Assembly: GCF_016638705.1 (NCBI RefSeq)
Contig: NZ_CP067341.1
Location: 1,615,501 to 1,679,500, forward strand
DNA length: 64,000 nt
Reading direction: 5' to 3'
From: Lysinibacillus agricola
GTDB taxonomy: Bacteria > Bacillota > Bacilli > Bacillales_A > Planococcaceae
Shown here piece by piece: positions 52,753 through 59,296 of the stretch. The notes below the pieces were generated by a model. The model did not search any database. It was not told the origin of the DNA and saw only the letters and a list, made by a program, of their open reading frames with translations. The translations under genes and the position numbers were made by a program. The first letter of the stretch is position 1. Each line of letters begins with the position of its first letter.

Positions 52753-52818
52753 TGTCCTTGTTTATTTGTGCGTGATTTTATTTAAGCGTAACACCGATAA
52801 TTGTATCGGTGTTTTTTT
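52658..52818 (+). promoter_or_regulatory. Attenuator-type leader of the Cfr operon
   Basis: The terminator is ACACCGATA (52791-52799) with TATCGGTGT (52804-52812) and seven T, 86 bases before the start codon. TTATCG at 52703-52708 could pair with its CGATAA arm as an antiterminator, though that pairing is short. GGAGTAGTCTGTCC (52658-52671) closely resembles GGATTAGTCTGTCC in the ABC-F attenuator at 48238. Confidence 0.6.
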
Positions 52819-52904
52819 GTGCCTAATTTTAATAAAAAAGGTTAGATGATAACTCCCTTCTAATTACTCAAACAAATCAGAGTTTTATGGAAGGATGAGA
52901 AAAC

Positions 52905-53957
52905 ATGCAACAAAAAAACAAGTATATAAGAATTCAAGAGTTCTTGAAGCAGAATAAATTTCCTAATTTTAGAATGAGTCAAATCACAAATGCTATATTC
53001 CAAGGGAGAATAAATAATTTCAATGAAATAACGGTTCTTCCTAAATCCCTAAGAGAAATGTTAATTAAAGAATTTGGAGAATCGATTTTAAATATTGCTA
53101 CTTTAAAGGCACAACATTCTGAACAAGTTACAAAAGTCTTATTTGGAATTTCAGGAGACGAAAAAATAGAAACGGTAAATATGAAATATAAAGCTGGTTG
53201 GGAGTCATTTTGTATATCCTCGCAGTGCGGTTGCAATTTTGGTTGTAAATTTTGTGCAACAGGAGATTTAGGTTTAAAACGCAACTTAACGTCAGATGAA
53301 ATTACTGATCAAATTTTGTACTTTCACTTAAAAGGACATTCAATTGATAGTATTTCTTTTATGGGGATGGGAGAAGCATTGGCTAATGTACAAGTTTTTG
53401 ATGCTTTAAATGTACTTACAAATCCGGAGTTATTTGCTTTAAGTCCTCGCAGGTTATCTATTTCGACTATAGGCATTATTCCGGGCATAAAAAAAATGAC
53501 TCAAAACTATCCACAGGTCAACCTGACGTTTTCATTACATTCTCCTTTTAATGAACAGCGAAGCGGGTTAATGCCAATTAATGAACGCTACCCATTATTG
53601 GATGTAATGGACACATTAGATGAGCATATACGTGTGACCTCAAGAAAAGTTTATATTGCTTATATTATGTTGCCAGGAGTTAATGATTCTATTGAGCATG
53701 CAAAAGAAGTAGTCAACCTTTTAAGGGGTAGATATAAGAGAGGGAACTTGTACCATGTAAACATCATTAGATATAACCCTACTGTTAGTTCACCTATGAG
53801 GTTTGAAGAAGTAAATGAAAATCAAGTTGTAAACTTCTATAAAGAATTAAAATCAGCAGGAATTAACGTTACCATTAGAAGCCAATTTGGCATTGATATA
53901 GATGCTGCTTGCGGGCAGTTGTATGGAAACTATCAAAAAACAATAACCAATAAATAA
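52905..53957 (+). CDS. cfr: Cfr/Clb-family 23S rRNA (adenine-2503-C8) methyltransferase
   Basis: A 350-residue radical-SAM enzyme. The cluster cysteines are C110, C114 and C117 (CGCNFGCKFC), the second catalytic cysteine is C336 (DAACGQLYG), and FMGMGEALANV near residue 160 is conserved. Length and stretches such as KYKAGWESFCISSQ and RSQFGIDIDAACGQLYGNYQ are nearly the same as in Cfr as I remember it, and unlike housekeeping RlmN, so C8 methylation of A2503 is predicted. That modification confers resistance to phenicols, lincosamides, oxazolidinones, pleuromutilins and streptogramin A. GGAAGGATGAG precedes the ATG. First gene of an operon with an L3 paralogue. Confidence 0.9.
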   Translation: MQQKNKYIRIQEFLKQNKFPNFRMSQITNAIFQGRINNFNEITVLPKSLREMLIKEFGESILNIATLKAQHSEQVTKVLFGISGDEKIETVNMKYKAGWESFCISSQCGCNFGCKFCATGDLGLKRNLTSDEITDQILYFHLKGHSIDSISFMGMGEALANVQVFDALNVLTNPELFALSPRRLSISTIGIIPGIKKMTQNYPQVNLTFSLHSPFNEQRSGLMPINERYPLLDVMDTLDEHIRVTSRKVYIAYIMLPGVNDSIEHAKEVVNLLRGRYKRGNLYHVNIIRYNPTVSSPMRFEEVNENQVVNFYKELKSAGINVTIRSQFGIDIDAACGQLYGNYQKTITNK

Positions 53958-53968
53958 GGGTGAGAGAA

Positions 53969-54032
53969 ATGTTTAGAACGTGGGAAGTACCCTAATAGTT
54001 TATTACTAACAATAAATTAAATTATTAGGAGG
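53969..54032 (+). promoter_or_regulatory. Mini-ORF and Shine-Dalgarno-sequestering hairpin before rplC paralogue
   Basis: GGGTGAGAG is followed by an 8-codon ORF (MFRTWEVP, 53969-53995). Its stop codon lies in CCTAATA (53991-53997), which pairs with TATTAGG (54023-54029), with TTTATT and AATAAA extending the stem. The 3' arm covers the first three bases of the AGGAGG site (54027-54032) of the L3 gene. A ribosome halted on the mini-ORF would free that site, as in translational attenuators. Confidence 0.6.
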
Positions 54033-54038
54033 ATATTT

Positions 54039-54680
54039 ATGATAAAAGGAATCTTAGGAAGAAAAATAGGCATGTCTCAAGTGTTTAGTGATAGTGGAGA
54101 TCCCATAGTTGTGACGGTTGTTGAAGTGGAAGAGAATGTTGTGTTACAGAAGAAAACCTTGGAAAGTGACGGATACGATGCAATCCAAATTGGATTTTCT
54201 AATAAAAAGAATCCAATCAAAGCGGAAATTGGAAGAAGTCAAAAGGCAAATACCGTTCCTAAAAGATATGTTAAAGAAATTCGTGGAGCATCATTAGATG
54301 TTGGAAAACGTATTAGTGCAGATATATTCCAAGAAGGCGACATAGTAGATGTTACTGGTATATCTAAAGGAAAAGGATTTCAAGGTGTCATTAAAAGACA
54401 TGGATTAAGTGGAGGTCCTGCATCTCACGGCTCAAGATTCCATCGAGCTCCTGGTTCCATCGGTGTAATCGCCAAAAATGATGGCATGAAAGTGTTCAAA
54501 GGAAAGAAAATGCCCGGACGCATGGGTGGAAAACAGACCACTATTCAAAATCTTACAATCATAAAGGTTGATAGTGAACGTAACTTGTTATTAATTAAAG
54601 GAAATATCCCTGGAGCTAAAAAGTCGTTTGTAAAAATAGAAACTGCAATTAAAAAATTGAATGAAAATGGTGATGATTAG
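54039..54680 (+). CDS. rplC: Ribosomal protein L3 paralogue (uL3) outside the S10 operon
   Basis: A complete 213-residue L3: [13 protein letters not shown] at the start, KGKGFQG near 110, [12 protein letters not shown] near 129-140, [11 protein letters not shown] near 154-164 and GNIPGAKKS near 188. The loop between PGS and VFKGK holds 11 residues ([11 protein letters not shown], 141-151), longer than the 8 of B. subtilis L3 and 9 of S. aureus L3 as I recall them. That loop reaches towards the peptidyl-transferase centre, and changes there cause linezolid and tiamulin resistance. No other ribosomal protein gene is nearby. I infer a drug-insensitive replacement L3 working with the Cfr-type enzyme just upstream. 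Confidence 0.9.
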   Translation: MIKGILGRKIGMSQVFSDSGDPIVVTVVEVEENVVLQKKTLESDGYDAIQIGFSNKKNPIKAEIGRSQKANTVPKRYVKEIRGASLDVGKRISADIFQEGDIVDVTGISKGKGFQGVIKRHGLSGGPASHGSRFHRAPGSIGVIAKNDGMKVFKGKKMPGRMGGKQTTIQNLTIIKVDSERNLLLIKGNIPGAKKSFVKIETAIKKLNENGDD

Positions 54681-55309
54681 TGTTAAACAAACAGAATGAT
54701 TCCAGCCAAAGTATTGGTAGAGATGATGTAGTCATTACGGATTTTTTGATGCTGACTGACAATGATAAAATTCAACTACCGTCCATCGTGGCTAGAGTTA
54801 ACGATTATGAAATAAATTTAAACTATTTAAATATCGAGCTGATTAACGACATAAAGTTGGGGATCATCCCTTCTGAAATGTCTTCATCAGACCTTCTTGA
54901 GTGTTATTATTGTGCTCTTGAATCAGTCATTGAACATGAGCTTGTTTTACAAAAAATGAATGAGGATAGAAACATTTCTGGATGGGAACCTGATAAAGAA
55001 CAAATTGCTGATTGTATGCAAGAATTATCTGACGAGTTTGGAATTGATGTTTCAGAAGAATACTCTAAACAGGAGATTGAAGAATTAGTATTGAAAGAAT
55101 TGCGTATGCAACGATTTATTGATAATCAGTTGGGAGACAATAGTGTATCCAAGGAAGAGATTGAACACGAATACCAAAATTCACCTGAAAACGGGGAAAT
55201 GCAAAAGGAATACATTCGTATTATCCTTGAATATGAAAAGCGAGAAGAGAAATATAAAGCCTTTGTTCTCGAATTGAAAAAAGCAGCATCAATTGAAACT
55301 TATTTATAA
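54680..55309 (+). CDS. SurA-N-like cytosolic protein, third gene of the Cfr-L3 operon
   Basis: A 209-residue acidic protein with no signal peptide or membrane span. IVARVNDYEINLNYLNIEL (about residues 36-54) and the helical ALESVIEHELVLQKM (about 83-97) resemble the N-terminal chaperone domain of SurA/PrsA/trigger-factor-like proteins, but the parvulin rotamase domain is missing. The GTG start overlaps the L3 stop by one base (TAGTG), so it is translationally coupled. A chaperone or assembly factor for the variant L3 is one reading; a tailoring protein is another. I cannot name a family with certainty. Confidence 0.6.
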   Translation: MLNKQNDSSQSIGRDDVVITDFLMLTDNDKIQLPSIVARVNDYEINLNYLNIELINDIKLGIIPSEMSSSDLLECYYCALESVIEHELVLQKMNEDRNISGWEPDKEQIADCMQELSDEFGIDVSEEYSKQEIEELVLKELRMQRFIDNQLGDNSVSKEEIEHEYQNSPENGEMQKEYIRIILEYEKREEKYKAFVLELKKAASIETYL

Positions 55310-55343
55310 TTTCACTTTTCTAAAAAAAATATGAAATTTGATT

Positions 55344-55373
55344 AACCCTTCCGAATTTTTGGAAGGGTTTTTT
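55344..55373 (+). terminator. Terminator of the Cfr-L3-SurA operon
   Basis: AACCCTTCC and GGAAGGGTT with an 8-base loop, followed by T. Confidence 0.9.
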
Positions 55374-55427
55374 CTATAATAGAGTATATTTCCTACACCT
55401 TTAACTCTAATGAAAAGGAGAGATAAC

Positions 55428-55598
55428 ATGTCTTTAGAATTGGAGGTTACACACGAATTACTCGTACAAGTCGTTATATTATACTCCATCAAACTTGTAC
55501 GAAGTAAAGGATGGATATACCGAAGCTCTGATCTTTTTGTTGGATTAGGCTTGTATAAGATTATTTTGTACAAATTTTATTTTAAAACCAACAAATAG
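55428..55598 (+). CDS. Small ORF related to the ABC-F leader
   Basis: 56 codons (MSLELEVTHELLVQVV at the start) with AAGGAGAG upstream of the ATG. Its first half shares DNA with the ABC-F leader at 48530-48640: GTACAAGTCGTTA, CCATCAAACTT, GGATGGATAT. The hairpin CGTACAAGT (55463-55471) with ACTTGTACG (55493-55501) is perfect here. No resistance gene follows. It may be a cut-off leader or a small protein of unknown role. Confidence 0.4.
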   Translation: MSLELEVTHELLVQVVILYSIKLVRSKGWIYRSSDLFVGLGLYKIILYKFYFKTNK

Positions 55599-55639
55599 CT
55601 AACTCGATAGATTGGAATAAGGGTTGATAACTACTTTTA

Positions 55640-55720
55640 ACGTTTACATAAATCCAATGGAGAGCAGTGAATTCAATCCCCATACTTTTCCCCCTCAATA
55701 TTCGACCTGATTCTATAATT
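55640..55720 (-). pseudogene. Permease 5' fragment, copy 4
   Basis: About 80 bases match the start-codon region and upstream sequence of the duplicated permease (AATCCAATGGAGAGC and CCCCCTCAATATTCG), on the same strand as the other copies. The rest of the gene is missing. Confidence 0.7.
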
Positions 55721-55945
55721 TAGTAAACGTACTACAATTATAAGAAAAATACATATAAAAAATGTCACAAAAAATAATAAAAAAATCAGTACATTTAAAA
55801 GATAATATTCCGATATTTAATAATGTCTAACGTCTATATTTACGATACATCCACTTTTTGAAATAAATAAGTAATTTCAAAGTCCCTATTAACGTTATAG
55901 AAAAATTTGAATAATAAATTTATCCTCTTTCTTTAGAAAGTAAAA

Positions 55946-56036
55946 GCTCTATTAAACCGGATGTTATTTGAATAGTAATACTCGAATAACATTAGGAATT
56001 CCTAAAAAAATATAAAATTTATTATTGTAATAGAGC
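55946..56036. promoter_or_regulatory. Nested dyads upstream of the Fic-fold gene
   Basis: GCTCTATTA (55946-55954) pairs with TAATAGAGC (56028-56036); inside, ATGTTATTTGA (55961-55971) pairs with TCGAATAACAT (55982-55992), and TTAGGAATTCCTAA (55992-56005) is a perfect 14-bp palindrome. Any of these could be an operator or RNA structure controlling the gene at 56065. Confidence 0.5.
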
Positions 56037-56064
56037 ATTAAGAGATAGTAACAGGAGGAACAAA

Positions 56065-57108
56065 ATGAGAAATTTTTTCGAAGACCAGTACATAAATATT
56101 GATCAACAACTAATTAATTTAGTCAGTGAAATTAGTGAATATAAAGGTATGTTGACCGCTTATAAAGAGCAAAGACCTGATATATTCAATAGCCTTGAAA
56201 AAGCTATACCCCTACAATACATAAAAAACTATATTTCAGTTTATGAGGATATAAAAGTTTCAAATAAGCGATTAAAAGAACTTATTTTAGATGATATGAT
56301 CCCCCAATCAATTTCGGAAGATGCGATATTTTGTTATCATGAAACGCTGACTCTTGTACATAAAAAAACTTGTACTTTTTCTATTAGTCCAGATACTATA
56401 CAAGAATTGCATTTTCAATTAATTCATTATAATACCTCTGACAGTGCAAAATGGCGCCAAAAGCCATTTTCTATCCCTGGAATTCCTGAAAAAGGGATGC
56501 ACACGATTTGTTATCGTCCTCTTCCACCTGAAAATATTGCACGGGCTGTAGAACAATTATGCGACCAGTACAATTTATTAAACCGTAAAAAAGAGTTACC
56601 TTCACTTATATTGATAGCTCGTTTTATATTGAATCTTTATTGTATAATCCCTTTTAGTCAAGGTAATGGTAGATTAACACTTATGCTCATGCAATTATTA
56701 TTGGTAAAAAGTGGACATACATTTGTAAAATATGTTTGTTTAGATGAATATATAAAGAAAAGAGAATCAGAATACTATGAAGCCATAATTAAATCTTCGG
56801 TTAACTGGTACTGTAATGGGCATAATATTAGCTTCTGGTTAAAAGAGTTTTTAATGATTATTTTAGAGGCTTATAAAGATCTACATAGCAGAGTATTGGA
56901 TTCTATATGTAAACATACTAAGGTAGAGCGAATTCAGAATTTCATTCATAATCAACAACAACCTTTTACAAAAGAATGCATTCGAAGCATTTATCCAGAT
57001 ATAGCCGAAAGTACAATTAGTAAAGCTTTAACTGATTTGCAATTATTAGGTGAAATTAAACTTATTTCAAAAGGAAGAAATGCGCGCTGGATGACAGTCC
57101 AATCTTAG
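56065..57108 (+). CDS. Fic-family protein with degenerate active site
   Basis: A 347-residue protein with Fic_N-like N-terminal helices, a Fic core (residues about 110-240) and a C-terminal winged helix (about 285-345). The active-site loop reads I-P-F-S-Q-G-N-G-R-L-T-L (195-206) where the family has HPFxxGNGRxxR: the catalytic histidine is isoleucine 195, the acidic residue is glutamine 199 and the last arginine is leucine 206. The phosphate-binding GNGR is kept. Canonical AMP transfer is therefore unlikely. AGGAGGA precedes the ATG. Monocistronic, with its own terminator. Confidence 0.85.
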   Translation: MRNFFEDQYINIDQQLINLVSEISEYKGMLTAYKEQRPDIFNSLEKAIPLQYIKNYISVYEDIKVSNKRLKELILDDMIPQSISEDAIFCYHETLTLVHKKTCTFSISPDTIQELHFQLIHYNTSDSAKWRQKPFSIPGIPEKGMHTICYRPLPPENIARAVEQLCDQYNLLNRKKELPSLILIARFILNLYCIIPFSQGNGRLTLMLMQLLLVKSGHTFVKYVCLDEYIKKRESEYYEAIIKSSVNWYCNGHNISFWLKEFLMIILEAYKDLHSRVLDSICKHTKVERIQNFIHNQQQPFTKECIRSIYPDIAESTISKALTDLQLLGEIKLISKGRNARWMTVQS

Positions 57109-57167
57109 TCTATACCTTTTTAGGTGGGCTAATAAATTTCTACTAAACAAAATAAAAATCTAATTTA

Positions 57168-57206
57168 GAACCAATTGCCAATTTTTAATAAGCAATTGGT
57201 TCTTTA
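57168..57206 (+). terminator. Terminator of the Fic-fold gene
   Basis: GAACCAATTGC and GCAATTGGTTC form a perfect 11-bp stem, followed by TTTAC. Confidence 0.85.
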
Positions 57207-57349
57207 CTTTTCAATCTAGAAACGTGAAAAAATTAAAAAGTGCCTTGTAACCATTAGTCAAGGATACCCTCAGTAATGAAAATTTAGTAGGTACCACCTC
57301 ACAGTTAATATCTATTACCAGAAAAGTCCTATTGGGATCAATATGTCTA

Positions 57350-57610
57350 AACTTCAACTTCTTTCAGCAGATGTCCAAACACCCGCTGAATTATAGGAAC
57401 TCAGTCTAAGAACGTCACATCCTGTGGCGTTACCGAAATGATGGCCGACATCGTGCCGATCCTTATGTTGTTGCTGCCGCTACGCTTTCGCACAGACAAA
57501 AACACGTTGCTGTCGCTACGTTAGCACTGCGTTTTCGTACAAAAAACATCTGCAGGCCTAAGCACAAAGCCGATTCCGTACGCAACTATGCCAAGGCATA
57601 ATTGATAGAA
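57350..57610. repeat. Composite palindromic repeat, copy 3
   Basis: AACTTCTTTCAGC, GTCCAAACACCCGCTGAA, GGAACTCAGTCTAAGAACG, two GCTACGCTTTCGCACAG-type modules, GCACAAAGCCGATTCCG and GCCAAGGCATAATTG. It combines the modules seen at 48381, 50325 and 51264. Confidence 0.7.
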
Positions 57611-57753
57611 TTATTCCAATTCACTTGATTTCCCCAATATTAACAAAAATATGTCAATATCTAGTCGTCAGACGACTGAGCTTTGCTATATTGTGACACA
57701 TTCAGATTCATATTGTTAATATTAATCAATTTTTAGAATCAAAATTACAGTGA

Positions 57754-57786
57754 AAATAACCTATTTTGTCGTGAAATAGGTTATTT
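57754..57786. promoter_or_regulatory. Hairpin upstream of the toxin operon
   Basis: AAATAACCTATTT and AAATAGGTTATTT are perfect 13-bp arms around a 7-base loop, 160 bases before the first toxin gene. An operator or an RNA structure is possible. Confidence 0.5.
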
Positions 57787-57812
57787 CACTCGTTGTTTGC
57801 TAAAAAATGTGT

Positions 57813-57836
57813 CTATGACTAAAATTTACATCATAG
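57813..57836. promoter_or_regulatory. Operator-like palindrome upstream of the toxin operon
   Basis: CTATGA and TCATAG flank a centre with AAATTT; 18 of 24 positions match the reverse complement. It resembles but does not fit the PlcR box (TATGNANNNNTNCATA). Confidence 0.45.
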
Positions 57837-57944
57837 GAAATAGCAAGAATGTTTTCCTGAAACTTAAGTGAATTGGGGGTGCTCAACATATATATAAAAT
57901 CGTATAAATTATTGTGAAAAATATCAAATAGGGAGGTAAATAGA

Positions 57945-59264
57945 ATGAAAAGGAAATTAATTAAAGGATTAATGATTACATCCATTGTTGCAACAGGAGT
58001 TATTCCTGTACATACTTTTGCAACGCCTATTGCTCAAGCAGAAATTCAAGAAGAGAACATGACTCTTTCTTCATCTTTAAGAAAATTAGGTGCACAATCT
58101 AAATTGATCCAAATGTATATAGACCAATCTTTAATGAACCCTAATGTACAGCTAGATGAAGTACCAGCTTTAAATACAGAGCAATTCCTAATAAAACAAG
58201 ATATGAAAGAATGGTCGTCGGAACTTTATCCAAAGTTAATTCTATTAAATTCAAAAAGTAAAGGATTTGCCACTAAATTTAATAGCTATTATCCAACATT
58301 AAAAGAATATGTAGATAATAAGGGAGATAAGGAAGGTTTCCTGGATAGGCTGGAAGTCCTTCAAGAAATGGTTATGACAAACCAAGAAAATGTTCAATAT
58401 CAAATTAATGAATTAACAGATCTTCAAGTGCAGCTTGATAAAAAACTTAAAGATCTTGATACTGATGTGGCAAAAGCTCAAGGAGTGCTTAGTTTAGAAG
58501 GAATTGGGAAGATAGACAAGCTAAAAAGCGAATTACTAGATACTAAAAAATCAATTCAAAATGATTTGCAAGAAATTGCCTTTCTACCAGGAGCTTTAAA
58601 TGAACAAGGACTAAAAATATTCCAAGAGATCTATAGTCTTTCAAAAGATATCATTGAACCAGCTGCTCAAACAGCGGCGGCAGCGTATAACAAAGGAAAA
58701 GAAATTAACAACGCTATTTTAGAAGCAGAGAAAAAAGCAGAGCAAGAGGCAAAAGAAAAGGGGAAATCTGCTTTAGAGATTGAAGCTGCAAAAAAAGAAG
58801 CGCGTGAAGCAATTGAGAAAAATAATAAAGGTGAAATTGCAGCAGCAGCAGCTACAAAAGCGAAAGAGTATGACCTTATGAAGGTAATTGACCCAGAAAA
58901 AAATCAAAAAACATATAGTACCTTCGCTGAAGTAAATAAATTAAAGGCAGAACAACGGGCATATTTGGATGATTTGGAGCAACAAAATCAAAAATTATAT
59001 GATTTAACAACGAAACTATCGATAGCAGATTTACAAAAATCCATGCTTCTTCTTATGCAACATGATCTGCATACATTTGCTAGCCAAGTGGATGTAGAAC
59101 TTGACCTATTGAAACGCCATAAAGAAGATTTGAATTTAATAAAAAATAGTATCGCAAAATTAAGTACTGATGCTGATGCTACTAACAATCAATCTCAAAA
59201 AGATACATTAAGACGATTAAAAAGTGTAATAAGTCAGCTAGAAGAACAGGTTCATAAATTTTGA
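57945..59264 (+). CDS. Hbl/Nhe-family enterotoxin component, L2-like (first of three)
   Basis: A 439-residue secreted protein. Signal peptide: MKRKLIKGL, hydrophobic core, cleavage after AQA near residue 32. The mature protein is almost wholly helical with long heptads, as in the HBL family (PF05791) of alpha-helical pore-forming toxins; the length and order fit the Hbl L2 position. A lysine, glutamate and alanine-rich stretch (residues about 245-305) takes the place of the hydrophobic head seen in its neighbour. GGGAGG precedes the ATG. It would act outside the cell with the two downstream proteins. Confidence 0.85.
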   Translation: MKRKLIKGLMITSIVATGVIPVHTFATPIAQAEIQEENMTLSSSLRKLGAQSKLIQMYIDQSLMNPNVQLDEVPALNTEQFLIKQDMKEWSSELYPKLILLNSKSKGFATKFNSYYPTLKEYVDNKGDKEGFLDRLEVLQEMVMTNQENVQYQINELTDLQVQLDKKLKDLDTDVAKAQGVLSLEGIGKIDKLKSELLDTKKSIQNDLQEIAFLPGALNEQGLKIFQEIYSLSKDIIEPAAQTAAAAYNKGKEINNAILEAEKKAEQEAKEKGKSALEIEAAKKEAREAIEKNNKGEIAAAAATKAKEYDLMKVIDPEKNQKTYSTFAEVNKLKAEQRAYLDDLEQQNQKLYDLTTKLSIADLQKSMLLLMQHDLHTFASQVDVELDLLKRHKEDLNLIKNSIAKLSTDADATNNQSQKDTLRRLKSVISQLEEQVHKF

Positions 59265-59296
59265 TATGTTATCGAAAAAAGAGGAGGAAAATAGCT

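Noticed and set aside
57813..57836. PlcR box before the toxin operon
   Set aside because: The half-sites TATG and CATA are present in part, but spacing and the inner A and T positions do not fit the consensus.
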